From: Solirubrobacterales bacterium | GTDB lineage: Bacteria; Actinomycetota; Thermoleophilia; Solirubrobacterales; 70-9 | Assembly (NCBI GenBank): GCA_020438295.1 | Contig: JAGQUV010000011.1 | Location: 1 to 44,067, forward strand | Length of the DNA: 44,067 nucleotides | Direction of reading: 5' to 3' | Shown: in pieces, positions 8,349 to 16,679 of the stretch | Layout of the letters: each line of letters starts with the position of its first letter | Position numbering within the stretch: the stretch's first letter is position 1 | Position numbers and translations under genes: made by a program | Notes under the pieces: model-generated | Databases searched by the model: none | What the model saw: the letters and a program-made list of their open reading frames with translations, nothing else | Told to the model about the DNA's origin: nothing

Positions 8349-9035
8349 TCAGCCGCCGGCGCCGAGCTTCTTGACGGCCTCGCGGAAGTTCTTGACCTCG
8401 AGCGACGGTTTCTTGCGCCCGGCCAGCTTTTCGCCGTGCCGGTTGACCCAGATCACCGGGACCTTCATCTTGAGCAGCGGCGCCACGTCGGTTTCGTAGT
8501 TGCAGCCGATGTGGAGCCAGCCCTTCTTGCCGCCGATCCGGCGGGCGCACTCCTTGAAATGGACGTTGTCCGGCTTGTAGCTGCGCACCTGCTGCGCGGT
8601 CACCACGAGATCGAGCTCGGTGCGGAGGTGACGGCGCGAGATGCCCAGCATCTTGTCGTCGATGTTGGAGATGATCCCGATCTCGAACTTCCTGGCCAGC
8701 CGGTCCATCGCGGCGTTCGACTCGCGGAACGGTTTCCAGTAGGCCACGCTGTCGGGCAGGAACTGGGCCCGCGAAGGCTCGACCTCCCAGCCGATCTCCC
8801 CGGCGACCTTGATGATCGTGCGACGCAGCACCTCGGCATACAGTTCGTAGGAGCCGGCCATGATCTCGGCCTGCACCTCGAAGAAGCGGTTCAGGAACGG
8901 CTCGGTCTCGAAGCTGAAGCCATCCTTCTCCGCCTCGGCCGCACAGGCCTCGGCGATCCCCTTCTCCCAGTCGATCAGGGTTCCGTAGCAATCCGTGGTC
9001 ACCCACTCGATCTTTTTCAGGCTGGGAAGCGGCAT
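8349..9035 (-). CDS. HAD-superfamily hydrolase, haloacid dehalogenase type II-like
   Basis: A 228-residue HAD protein. The nucleophile motif is VTTDCYGTLIDW with D15, the pattern of haloacid dehalogenase type II enzymes (DxYGTL). Motif II is in GIISNIDD, the motif III Lys in VRSYKPDNVHF, and the motif IV acidic residue in HIGCNYETDVAPLL. A helical cap domain fills about residues 20-95. It would hydrolyse a C-halogen bond or a phosphate ester of a small molecule; the substrate cannot be predicted. It is the first gene of a two-gene minus-strand unit with the DNA methyltransferase and is divergent from sucC, with 91 bp between the starts. A CATAAT hexamer lies about 10 bp upstream of its ATG. 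Confidence 0.85.
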   Translation of the reverse strand: MPLPSLKKIEWVTTDCYGTLIDWEKGIAEACAAEAEKDGFSFETEPFLNRFFEVQAEIMAGSYELYAEVLRRTIIKVAGEIGWEVEPSRAQFLPDSVAYWKPFRESNAAMDRLARKFEIGIISNIDDKMLGISRRHLRTELDLVVTAQQVRSYKPDNVHFKECARRIGGKKGWLHIGCNYETDVAPLLKMKVPVIWVNRHGEKLAGRKKPSLEVKNFREAVKKLGAGG

Positions 9036-9126
9036 GCGCGGCGGCCATTATGTCGGATAGTGTCCGGCCCCGGCTGCGACGTCGTCCGGCACAGGCCGGT
9101 ATCGCGGCGGAAGACTCCTAAAAGAC

Positions 9127-10293
9127 ATGGACCTACTCGAATATCAGGGAAAAGAGCTGCTCGCCCGCCACGGCCTCCCGGTGCCGGAGGGTAGCCACGC
9201 GGCTACGGTCGAGGAGGCTGTGGCAGCGTCCGACGAGCTGGGTTACCCGGTCGCGGTCAAGGCCCAGGTGCTGATCGGCGGTCGCGGCAAGGCCGGCGGC
9301 ATCAAGATCGCAAGCGACAGCAGCGAAGCCCACGAACACGCCGGTGACATCATCGGGATGGACATCGTCGGGCCGCACGGCGAAGGGCCGTTCAAGGTGA
9401 ACGAGCTCTGGGTCGAGGCCGGATCGGAGATCGAGGCCGAATACTACGCCTCGGTAATCCTGGACCGCTCGGCCAAGAAGCTGATGGTCATGCTTTCCCG
9501 CATGGGCGGCATGGACGTCGAGGCGATCGCCGAGTCCGATCCCGACGCCCTGGTCAAGCAGCACGTCGACCCGCTCCGGGGGCTCGACCCCGACACCGCG
9601 AATTCGGTCGTCGAGAAGGCCGGGATCCCGGCCGAATCCGGCGACCAGGTCGCGGCGATCCTGATCAAACTGGTCGAGGTCGCCCAGGCCGAAGACGCCA
9701 CACTGATCGAGATCAACCCGCTGATCGTCAACTCCGACGGCGAGGTGGTCGCGCTGGACTCGAAGACCACGGTCGACGACAACGCGCTGTTCCGGCATCC
9801 GGAGCTGAAAGAGCTCAGCGATTCACACGTGGACGACCCCCAGGAGGCGATGGCCAAGGAGCGCGGCCTGACTTACGTCAAACTCGACGGCGACATCGGC
9901 GTACTCGGCAACGGGGCCGGGCTCTGCATGTCCACGCTCGACGTGGTCGCCCAGGCCGGGGGCTCGCCGGCCAACTTCCTCGACGCCGGCGGAGGCTCGA
10001 AGGCACAGTCGATCATTGACGCACTCGAAGTGATCACCTCGGACCCCAAGGTCAAAGCGATCCTGTTCAACATCTTCGGCGGGATCACCCGCTGCGACGA
10101 AGTCGCCAAGGGAATCATCGAGGCGACCGAGCAGACCGGGCTGGACCTCCCCCTGGTGGTCCGGCTCGACGGAACCAACTCGGACCAAGGCATGGCCCTG
10201 CTGGACGAGGCCGGCTTCTCGCACCTGCACCACGAATCGACCATGCTCGGCGCTGCCAGGCGGGTGGTCGAGATGGCCCGGAGCGGGGACTGA
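9127..10293 (+). CDS. sucC: Succinyl-CoA synthetase (ADP/GDP-forming) beta subunit
   Basis: A 388-residue ATP-grasp protein of normal family length. It starts with the conserved MDLLEYQGKELLARHG block. The ATP-grasp domain spans about 1-235 (AVKAQVLIGGRGKAGGIK; metal-binding region EINPLIV). The C-terminal CoA-ligase domain has NGAGLCMSTLD and FNIFGGITRCDEVAKGI. With SucD it interconverts succinyl-CoA and succinate in the TCA cycle with nucleotide triphosphate formation. The partner gene starts 3 bp after the stop, so they form an operon. No strong Shine-Dalgarno motif is present; a purine-rich GGAAG lies 13 bp upstream of the ATG. Confidence 0.97.
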   Translation: MDLLEYQGKELLARHGLPVPEGSHAATVEEAVAASDELGYPVAVKAQVLIGGRGKAGGIKIASDSSEAHEHAGDIIGMDIVGPHGEGPFKVNELWVEAGSEIEAEYYASVILDRSAKKLMVMLSRMGGMDVEAIAESDPDALVKQHVDPLRGLDPDTANSVVEKAGIPAESGDQVAAILIKLVEVAQAEDATLIEINPLIVNSDGEVVALDSKTTVDDNALFRHPELKELSDSHVDDPQEAMAKERGLTYVKLDGDIGVLGNGAGLCMSTLDVVAQAGGSPANFLDAGGGSKAQSIIDALEVITSDPKVKAILFNIFGGITRCDEVAKGIIEATEQTGLDLPLVVRLDGTNSDQGMALLDEAGFSHLHHESTMLGAARRVVEMARSGD

Positions 10294-10296
10294 GCG

Positions 10297-11172
10297 ATGA
10301 GCATCATCGTCGACACCGGCACCAGGCTGGTCATCTCGGGACTGACCGGTCACGAGGGCACCTTCCACGGACTGCGGAACCGCGACTACGGCACCCAGGT
10401 GGTGGCCGGGGTGACCCCGGGCAAGGGCGGGCAGGACGTCGACGGCATCCCGGTCTTCGACACGATCGCCGAATCGGTCGAGCGCGAGGGCGCCAACACC
10501 TCGATGATCTTCGTCCCGGCCCGTTTCGCCGGAGACGCGATCAACGAGGCGATCGAGTCCGGCGTGGAGACCGTGATCGCGATCACCGAGGGGATCCCGG
10601 TCATGGACATGATGCCGATCTACTGGCGGGCCAGGGAGAAGGGCGTGACGCTGATCGGGCCGAACTGCCCCGGGGTGCTGTCGCCCGGAAAGGCGAACGT
10701 GGGGATCATGCCGGCCCAGTTCTTCGATCCGGGCAGGATCGGGGTCGTCTCGAAGTCGGGAACCCTGACCTACCAGATCGGCAACGAGCTCAAGCATGCC
10801 GGCGAGGGCAACTCCTCGATCGTCGGCATCGGCGGCGACCCGATCATCGGCTCCGACTTCATCGACATCCTCACCCTGTACGAAGCCGACCCCGAGACCG
10901 ACCTGATCGTGATGGTCGGCGAGATCGGCGGCGACGCCGAGGAGCGGGCGGCCGAGTTCATCAGCGAGAACATCTCGAAGCCGGTAGTCGCCTACATCGC
11001 CGGCTTCACCGCCCCACCGGGCAAGCAGATGGGTCACGCCGGTGCGATCATCTCGGGCTCGTCGGGAACCGCAAAGGCCAAGCAGGAAGCGCTCGAGGCC
11101 AAGGGCGTCAGAGTCGGTGAGAGCCCGACCGAAGCGGCCCGGATCGCGGTCGAAACCCTGCGGGCCGACTGA
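10297..11172 (+). CDS. sucD: Succinyl-CoA synthetase alpha subunit
   Basis: A 291-residue protein of normal length. The N-terminal CoA-binding Rossmann domain begins [20 protein letters not shown] and carries VTPGKGGQ. The ligase domain has [27 protein letters not shown] and the phosphorylation-site block GHAGAIISG with catalytic His at about 247. It forms the catalytic complex with SucC. It is coupled directly downstream of sucC. The next gene starts 57 bp later with its own TAAGGT box, so sucCD probably ends the operon. Confidence 0.97.
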   Translation: MSIIVDTGTRLVISGLTGHEGTFHGLRNRDYGTQVVAGVTPGKGGQDVDGIPVFDTIAESVEREGANTSMIFVPARFAGDAINEAIESGVETVIAITEGIPVMDMMPIYWRAREKGVTLIGPNCPGVLSPGKANVGIMPAQFFDPGRIGVVSKSGTLTYQIGNELKHAGEGNSSIVGIGGDPIIGSDFIDILTLYEADPETDLIVMVGEIGGDAEERAAEFISENISKPVVAYIAGFTAPPGKQMGHAGAIISGSSGTAKAKQEALEAKGVRVGESPTEAARIAVETLRAD

Positions 11173-11216
11173 TCCGAGCCGGAGCCGCGGGAGCGGCGCA
11201 CGGCTCACCGAATCCC

Positions 11217-11222
11217 TAAGGT
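11217..11222 (+). promoter_or_regulatory. -10 box, leaderless arrangement
   Basis: TAAGGT ends 6 bp before the GTG at 11229, the spacing expected when the transcript begins at the start codon. No Shine-Dalgarno motif lies in between. Confidence 0.45.
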
Positions 11223-11228
11223 CTGCGG

Positions 11229-13220
11229 GTGACCCCCGACCGATCCGAAAGCGAAACCGGCGGCCGCAAGGCCCCGGAGCGCGGGCTGCCCCGGCCTCGC
11301 GAAGCTCTGCGGATCTGGGCCGAGCTGGCCGGCCTCTGGTCCCTGGCGGTCGCCTATCCGCTGCTGATGGGAAGCGTCAGCGGTGTCGAGGGCCTGACCT
11401 CGGTCAGGGCAGACCGGTTCGACGTGGTGGCCTATGCCGTGCTGGTGCTCGCCCTGGTACCGACCCTGGGTACCGCGTTCGAGCTGCTGGTCGGTCTGTT
11501 CGGCACCGGCTACCGAAGGGCCACCCATGCCGGGCTGCTCGGCCTGATGACCGGGATCTTCCTGCTGCGTGCCCTGGTCGACATCGGGCTGACCGGGAAG
11601 AAGGGGTTGCTGCTCGCCCTGGTCGGGTCGGGGCTGGTCGCGTTCGCCTACATCCGTTCGCGTTTCCTGCAGAACATGGCCGGGATCCTGACCATCGCCA
11701 CGCCGGTGGTGCTCGTCGCGTTCGCGGTCTCGGGCCCCGCGTCGGCCCTGTTCACACCCGCAGACAGCACCCGGGGGCAGGAGGCACCACGGAGCAGTCC
11801 GCCGATCGTGATGGTGATCCTGGATGAGTTCCCGCTGGCCGCCCTGGAGCAGAGGCCGGGCGAGATCGACCGGGCGAGGTTCCCCAACTTCGCCCGGCTG
11901 GCCCGCCGCGCGACCTGGTACTCGCGCGCCAGAACCGAATCGGACAGCACGGTCCTCGCGCTGCCGGCTCTGCTGACCGGCAGGCTGCCCGGCAGCGCCG
12001 AGACCCCGCCCGGTCTCGCAGACCACCCCGACACCCTGTTCTCGATCCTCGACGACTCCGGCTACGACGTCTACGGCTCGGAGTGGATCACCGACCTCTG
12101 CCCGCACGACGTCTGCGCCCGGACCAGGGGTTTCACGAAGCGGCTGACCAGACTGGTCACCAACGGCCTCACCTTCGAACGGCCCATACCGCTCCCCGGC
12201 GAGAAGGACCTGACCCTGACCGCCGAGGCCCGCGAACTCGTCGACCCGCTGACCCCGCAGCCCGAACGGGTCGACGAGTTCGTCCAGGTGCTCGAGGACG
12301 GGACCAGCGACGCCAACGTGCTCCACCTGATGCTGCCGCACACCCCCTGGGCCTACCTACCGAGCGGCAAGCTGCACAACGGCCCGCCGATCCTGAACGA
12401 ATTCAGCGGACCGGACGAAACGGTCCGACAGGGCGATCAGCGCATGCTGCTCCAGACGCGGTTCGTCGACGCGGCGATCGGGAAGATCGTGGCGGCGATG
12501 AAAGCGGCCGGGACCTGGGATGAAAGCCTGTTCATCGTTGTGGCCGACCACGGCGGGCGGATGGAGCCGGGACTCTCACGGAGGGTCGCCACGCGCAACA
12601 ACAGCGGCTGGATTCTGCCGGTGCCGCTGTTCGTCAAGTACCCGGACCAGCCTTCCGGCAGGCTCGTCAGGACCACGGTTCCGACGACCGACATCGTGCC
12701 AACTGTGCTCGCTCAGCTCGGCCTCGAGCACCAGGGCGACGGACAACCGCTGGACGATGACCGTACGAGCCCCCGGACACTTCGGGTCCACACCACGCTG
12801 AACGGGAACTTCACGGTCAGGGAGTCGCGGGTTCGGAAGGAGTTCCGACGGGCGGTGTCGTACCTTTCGAAGCAGTTCCCACACAGTTCGCTGTATGCCA
12901 CCGGGGGACATCCGGAACTGCTGGGCAGGAAGGCCTCCACCCGACGGCGACTCGAACCGGTCGAGGCCGAGCTCGACTCGCCCCTGCTGTACGAACAGGT
13001 GGATCCCGCTGCCGAGCCCGTCCCTGCCTACGTCAGCGGCTCGCTGACCGGGTCGGAGCCCGGCCGCGGCCGACCCCTGGCGATCGGCCTCAACGGCACC
13101 ATCGCCGGCACGGTGAGGCCCTGGGAGATGGACGGGGTCGAGGTCTTCGGAACCGTGGTCGACCCCCGCTACTTCCGGCCGGGCAGGAACCGGGTCGAGC
13201 TGTTCCGGATCACCGGCTGA
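11229..13220 (+). CDS. Membrane-anchored sulfatase-fold protein, paralogue of 4295-6553
   Basis: A 663-residue protein with the same plan as the protein at 4295: about four or five transmembrane helices in residues 32-172, then an extracytoplasmic alkaline-phosphatase-superfamily domain. The metal-site block is IVMVILDEFPLAAL (D199, E200). The nucleophile region is SDSTVLALPALLTG with Thr at about 241 in place of the sulfatase Cys. The C-terminal metal block is FIVVADHGGRM. Shared features with the first paralogue include LxDEFPxAAL, the ATWYxxA block and LPHTPWAYLPSG (compare KPHYPWRHIPDG). It lacks the Gly-x-Thr insert. A head-group or glycan transferase or phosphatase at the outer membrane face is the likeliest role; activity and substrate are unknown. 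Confidence 0.78.
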   Translation: MTPDRSESETGGRKAPERGLPRPREALRIWAELAGLWSLAVAYPLLMGSVSGVEGLTSVRADRFDVVAYAVLVLALVPTLGTAFELLVGLFGTGYRRATHAGLLGLMTGIFLLRALVDIGLTGKKGLLLALVGSGLVAFAYIRSRFLQNMAGILTIATPVVLVAFAVSGPASALFTPADSTRGQEAPRSSPPIVMVILDEFPLAALEQRPGEIDRARFPNFARLARRATWYSRARTESDSTVLALPALLTGRLPGSAETPPGLADHPDTLFSILDDSGYDVYGSEWITDLCPHDVCARTRGFTKRLTRLVTNGLTFERPIPLPGEKDLTLTAEARELVDPLTPQPERVDEFVQVLEDGTSDANVLHLMLPHTPWAYLPSGKLHNGPPILNEFSGPDETVRQGDQRMLLQTRFVDAAIGKIVAAMKAAGTWDESLFIVVADHGGRMEPGLSRRVATRNNSGWILPVPLFVKYPDQPSGRLVRTTVPTTDIVPTVLAQLGLEHQGDGQPLDDDRTSPRTLRVHTTLNGNFTVRESRVRKEFRRAVSYLSKQFPHSSLYATGGHPELLGRKASTRRRLEPVEAELDSPLLYEQVDPAAEPVPAYVSGSLTGSEPGRGRPLAIGLNGTIAGTVRPWEMDGVEVFGTVVDPRYFRPGRNRVELFRITG

Positions 13221-13277
13221 GCCTCGCTATCATCGGCCTGCGTACCGCCCCCGCCAGCCCACCACCGACAGAGGCCG

Positions 13278-14363
13278 ATGATGCCCGCGACCACGCCCGA
13301 AGTGATCAGCTTTGCCCGCGGTGCCCCAAGCCCCGACCTGATCCCGGTCGAGGCGGTGCGCGCAGCCGCCGCCAAGTGCCTGGACGACGACTGGAAGACC
13401 GCCCTCTCCTACGGAGTCGGGATCGGCCACCCCGGGCTCTGCAACTGGATAGCCGACCGGCAGGGGGTCGATCCCGGCCAGGTCATGGTGACCAACGGAT
13501 CGCTCGAGGCCGGGGCGATGCTGTTCCAGCATCTGCTCGAGCCGGAAGACCGGGTGATCGTCGAACAGCCCTCGTACGACCGTACCCTGCTGCTGCTCGA
13601 ACAGCTCGGGGTCGAGTTCGTGCCGGTTGCCCTGGAGGCCGACGGGATAGACGTCGACGCGGTCGAGCGGGCGCTCGCGGATGGTCCGGTCAAGCTGGCC
13701 CACATCATTCCCAACTTCCACAATCCGGCCGGTTGCACGCTGTCGGCCGAGAAGAGGGACCGTCTGGTCGCCCTGGCCGCCGAGCACGACTTCATGATCT
13801 TCGAAGACGACCCGTACAGGGAGCTGCCGTTCGGTGAGGAACCGCCGGCGACCATGCTGTCCACCGACCGGGCCGACCGGGTGATCCATGCCTCGTCGTT
13901 CTCCAAGACGGTCAGCCCCGGAGTTCGGGTCGGCTACCTCGCCGGGCCGGCCGACCTGATCGCCGACCTGGCCGAGACGGCCAACGAGACCTACATCTCA
14001 CCCAACATGCTGTCCGGCTCGATCGTGCTCGAACTGTGCGAGTCCGGCGCCCTGGACCGCAACATCGGCGAGGTCAGGGTTCACCTGATGGAACGGCGGG
14101 ACGCCCTGGTCTCGGCCCTGGGCGAGCACCTCCCCGAAGCCGACTACGTCGTTCCCGGCGGGGGGTACTTCCTCTGGGCCGACCTCGGACCGGGCTTCGA
14201 CACCGTAGGCATGGCCAAATTGGCCAAAGAAGCGGGGGCTCCGTTTCTTCCAGGAACCGCGTTCATGCTCGAAGGAGGGGGTTCCAGCATGAGGTTCTGC
14301 TTTGCTTCGGTGCCCACAGAATTTATGGACGAGGGCCTCAGCCGGATCGCCGCGGCGATCTGA
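13278..14363 (+). CDS. PLP-dependent aminotransferase, class I/II (2-aminoadipate transaminase-like)
   Basis: A 361-residue fold-type I aminotransferase. The N-terminal substrate loop is ISFARGAPSPDLIP. The PLP site has VTNGSLEAG, PNFHNPAG (Asn at 149), FEDDPY (177) and the Schiff-base Lys at 210 in SSFSKTVSPGVRVGY. A C-terminal Arg in SMRFCFA would bind the substrate carboxylate. This is the LysN/2-aminoadipate or MocR-type catalytic domain without a DNA-binding part; the true amino acid substrate is not predictable. Two ATGs in a row (13278, 13281) follow AGAGG. A TATCAT box at 13228-13233 could drive it. It is related to the aminotransferase at 38569. Confidence 0.87.
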   Translation: MMPATTPEVISFARGAPSPDLIPVEAVRAAAAKCLDDDWKTALSYGVGIGHPGLCNWIADRQGVDPGQVMVTNGSLEAGAMLFQHLLEPEDRVIVEQPSYDRTLLLLEQLGVEFVPVALEADGIDVDAVERALADGPVKLAHIIPNFHNPAGCTLSAEKRDRLVALAAEHDFMIFEDDPYRELPFGEEPPATMLSTDRADRVIHASSFSKTVSPGVRVGYLAGPADLIADLAETANETYISPNMLSGSIVLELCESGALDRNIGEVRVHLMERRDALVSALGEHLPEADYVVPGGGYFLWADLGPGFDTVGMAKLAKEAGAPFLPGTAFMLEGGGSSMRFCFASVPTEFMDEGLSRIAAAI

Positions 14364-14389
14364 CCAGGGCCCCGGCCGGCATCGAGACG

Positions 14390-14416
14390 GGCGGCCGTCG
14401 TGCGTCACGGCCTGCC
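14390..14416. terminator. Hairpin between convergent genes
   Basis: GGCGGCCGT (14390-14398) pairs with ACGGCC-T-GCC (14407-14416) with one bulge and an 8-nt loop. It lies between the stops of the aminotransferase and the convergent methyltransferase. There is no U-tract, so it is a weak or bidirectional candidate. Confidence 0.35.
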
Positions 14417-14440
14417 GCGGCTCCCGACCGCGAGCCCAGT

Positions 14441-15022
14441 TCAGCTGCGGCAGTGCGCTACCAGCCAGGGGGTCGAGCGTTCGACCGTGACCACTTCCAG
14501 CCGGCTCGCCAGGAACTCCGTCAACGAGCTCGGGTTCCAGTGGTTCACGTGTTCGGGATGGTTGCCCCAGCCCGACAGGTACTTGCCCCGGGCGAGCGAG
14601 CCCAGCCTGAACCAGGGCTCCGAAGGAACCGAGACGATGATGTCGCGGTCGGCGACCCTCGCCAGTTCGGCCAGAACCGGTCCGGGGTTCGGGATGTGCT
14701 CCAGCACCTCGAGGCAGAAGACCAGGTCGAAGCTGTCGTCGGGGAACGGGAGGTCGACGATGTCGGCCACGCTGAACTCACCGTCCGGGATACGCCGTCT
14801 GGTGAACTCGACCGACTCCGGATTGAGGTCGACCCCGGCCACGACCCGAGGCATCAGCGGTGCCAGCCGCTCCAGCGTCTCGCCCTCCCCGCACCCCGCA
14901 TCGAGCACCGACTCCGGCTCGATCTCCGCGACCAGGTCGGCCACCTTTGCATAGAACCGGACGATCAGCCGGCCGACCACCGGATTCGAGGTCTGGAACT
15001 TTTCGTAGTTGGTCGTTTCCAT
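14441..15022 (-). CDS. Class I SAM-dependent methyltransferase (type 11)
   Basis: A 193-residue small-molecule methyltransferase. Motif I is SVLDAGCGEGETL (38-50), the motif II acidic residue is in VAGVDLNPESVEF, and motif IV is FDLVFCLEVLEHIPNP. These are the Methyltransf_11 family marks. It has a compact Rossmann domain and no extra targeting domain. The substrate is not inferable. It follows the DtxR/MntR-type regulator with a 49-bp gap on the same strand and could share its transcript. The PSEPWFRLGSLARGKYLSGWG segment after the core is typical of cytoplasmic lipid or sugar methyltransferases, but this is weak evidence. Confidence 0.85.
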   Translation of the reverse strand: METTNYEKFQTSNPVVGRLIVRFYAKVADLVAEIEPESVLDAGCGEGETLERLAPLMPRVVAGVDLNPESVEFTRRRIPDGEFSVADIVDLPFPDDSFDLVFCLEVLEHIPNPGPVLAELARVADRDIIVSVPSEPWFRLGSLARGKYLSGWGNHPEHVNHWNPSSLTEFLASRLEVVTVERSTPWLVAHCRS

Positions 15023-15071
15023 ATCGACGCCGGTCGGGCGGTGCGTCGGGTGTTCGGCGCGGCCGGGCCGG

Positions 15072-15782
15072 TCAGCGGCCGTAACGATCGGACGAAATCA
15101 CCAGCTGATCCGGCAGGGTCGCCCTTGGCGGCGGCGCCGGGTCGGCCTCTACGGTGACCGTCTCGGCCACGGTGCGGCTGATCTCGTGGTCGCCGTCGTC
15201 GGCCCGGACCACGATCGATTCCGGCCCGCTCGACGCGACCCTTCCCTCCAGACCGGGCTCGAACCCGATCTGCTTGAGGTAGTGGAGCAGCTCCTCGGCC
15301 TCGTTCTCGAACCTCAGGACCTTCACGTGCGCATCGACGTCGACGTCGGCCAGCGGCGCGCCTTCGGTGCGGACCCCGTCGATCGGGTGGCCGTGCGGGC
15401 AGGTCTTGGCATCACCGATCGCGGCCCGCATCCGTTCCTCGAGCACCGGGGACATGGCGTGCTCCAGCCGCTCCGCCTCTTCGTGGACCTCGTCCCAGGG
15501 GATCCCCAGCACATCGGTCAGGAACCGCTCGATCATGCGGTGGCGGCGGGTGATCTGCTCGGCCTCGACCCGGCCGTCCTCGGTCAGGTGGAGGATCTTG
15601 TCGGCGCCGCGGGTTACATATCCGTCCCGCTCCAGCCGCTTGATCATCTCGTGGACGGTCGGCGGGGAAAGCTGCATCGCCCGGGCGATGTTGGCCCCGG
15701 TGATCGGCAGGCCGGCCTCCATCAACCAGAAAATGGTCTGGAGGTATTCCTCTTCGGCGACGGTTACCTGCTCTTGGGACAA
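15072..15782 (-). CDS. DtxR/MntR-family metal-dependent transcriptional repressor
   Basis: A 236-residue regulator with an N-terminal winged helix (about 1-70; recognition region PPTVHEMIKRL), a dimerisation and metal domain (71-145) and an SH3/FeoA-like C-terminal domain (about 146-215). Metal ligands line up with H81, E85, H100, E107 and H108. The two diagnostic positions carry Glu: E12 where DtxR has Met10 and MntR has Asp8, and E104 where DtxR has Cys102 and MntR has Glu99. Hard oxygen ligands favour Mn(II) over Fe(II), so MntR-like function is my inference although the three-domain length is DtxR/IdeR-like. The TTG start at 15782 is supported by GGAGAA five bases upstream. Targets are unknown; no metal transporter is adjacent. 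Confidence 0.88.
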   Translation of the reverse strand: MSQEQVTVAEEEYLQTIFWLMEAGLPITGANIARAMQLSPPTVHEMIKRLERDGYVTRGADKILHLTEDGRVEAEQITRRHRMIERFLTDVLGIPWDEVHEEAERLEHAMSPVLEERMRAAIGDAKTCPHGHPIDGVRTEGAPLADVDVDAHVKVLRFENEAEELLHYLKQIGFEPGLEGRVASSGPESIVVRADDGDHEISRTVAETVTVEADPAPPPRATLPDQLVISSDRYGR

Positions 15783-15813
15783 CAGTCTTCTCCTGGGTCG
15801 GTTGGGGCCCCCG

Positions 15814-15819
15814 ATACTA
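15814..15819 (-). promoter_or_regulatory. -10 box for the DtxR/MntR-type regulator
   Basis: On the minus strand TAGTAT lies about 31 bp upstream of the TTG start, with GGAGAA between. The box overlaps the palindrome ACTAGT, which could be part of an operator, but no known DtxR or MntR box is evident. Confidence 0.35.
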
Positions 15820-15861
15820 GTCGGGTCGGGCGCAGAGGGGAACCGGCCCCGTAGAAACGGA

Positions 15862-16668
15862 TCAGGAGACCAGCGAGGTGACCACGGCCTCGTAGAAGCC
15901 CTCGCCGTTCCTGCCTTCGGTCACGGTCACGTTTCCGTAAGCGCCGATCGCCGCCTTCAGGCCGGGATCGCGTTCGGGGCCGTTGGCCACCACGAAGAAA
16001 CGACCGACCGAACCCGCCACCTCGAGGTCCTCTACCGAATCGCCGATCGCGATCGTCTCCTCCGGCAGATAGCCACGGGCCCTTGCGTGGGCGGCGACCG
16101 CACCGGCCTTGGAGACCCCGTTCGGGACCAGGTGGTAGCAGTGGGCGGTCTCGATGCCGGCCATCCGGCGCGTGATGGCCCCGTTGTCGAGCAGCCGGAG
16201 GTCGTGGTGACCATGTTCCCGGAGTACGCGGTTGGCCTCGCCGGTGTCGACTTCGCCGCGGAACAGGTGCGACATCTCGCGCTCGAGATGCCACGGCTCG
16301 TGGAACTCGAGTTTGCCGTCGAAGGTCTCGATCAGCAGCTCGGGAACGCCCCGGCCCGACATCTGCTCGACCACGGTGAGCTCGGAGTCGAGCTCGAAGT
16401 CGCCGGTCAGCACGGTCATCTCCTGGTCGATCGAGAAGGCCGCCCCCGCCTCGAAAATGAACGAGCTCTGGCCGATCAGGCGCGCATCCTCGTGGACCTG
16501 GACCCGCCGGCGACCGGACATGATCACGACTTCGACGCCAGCCCGCGAGCAGGCTTCCAGCGCCCGGGCCTGCATCATCGAGAACTTCCCCTCATGGTCG
16601 GTGAACAGCGAAGCGCCGAGGCCGAGCAGGGTCCCGTCGAGATCGGTATAGGCGCAGCGCAGGTTCAT
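15862..16668 (-). CDS. HAD-IIB phosphatase, probable glucosyl-3-phosphoglycerate phosphatase (MpgP-like)
   Basis: A 268-residue HAD phosphatase with a type IIB cap. The nucleophile motif is TDLDGTLL (D9, D11), motif II is IMSGRR (50-54), the Lys motif is at 187 (NGVSKAGAV), and motif IV is IGDSVEDLEVAG (D210, D214). The block SSFIFEAGAAF corresponds to the conserved E/N-G-A region of mannosyl-3-phosphoglycerate phosphatases. The gene lies 11 bp after gpgS on the same strand, so the most likely job is removal of the phosphate from glucosyl-3-phosphoglycerate to give glucosylglycerate. HAD enzymes of this type do so in some bacteria, whereas mycobacteria use a histidine phosphatase. Cof-like sugar phosphatase is the alternative. 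A TAGCGT box 8 bp before the ATG overlaps the gpgS stop. Confidence 0.8.
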   Translation of the reverse strand: MNLRCAYTDLDGTLLGLGASLFTDHEGKFSMMQARALEACSRAGVEVVIMSGRRRVQVHEDARLIGQSSFIFEAGAAFSIDQEMTVLTGDFELDSELTVVEQMSGRGVPELLIETFDGKLEFHEPWHLEREMSHLFRGEVDTGEANRVLREHGHHDLRLLDNGAITRRMAGIETAHCYHLVPNGVSKAGAVAAHARARGYLPEETIAIGDSVEDLEVAGSVGRFFVVANGPERDPGLKAAIGAYGNVTVTEGRNGEGFYEAVVTSLVS

Positions 16669-16679
16669 CCGGCGGGACG

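Noticed and set aside
7071..9194. Very long plus-strand open frame (about 700 codons) across the DNA methyltransferase and HAD genes
   Set aside because: It is antisense to two genes with clear motifs, and its translation is Arg/Pro/Gly/Gln-rich without any recognisable domain. High GC leaves stop codons rare.
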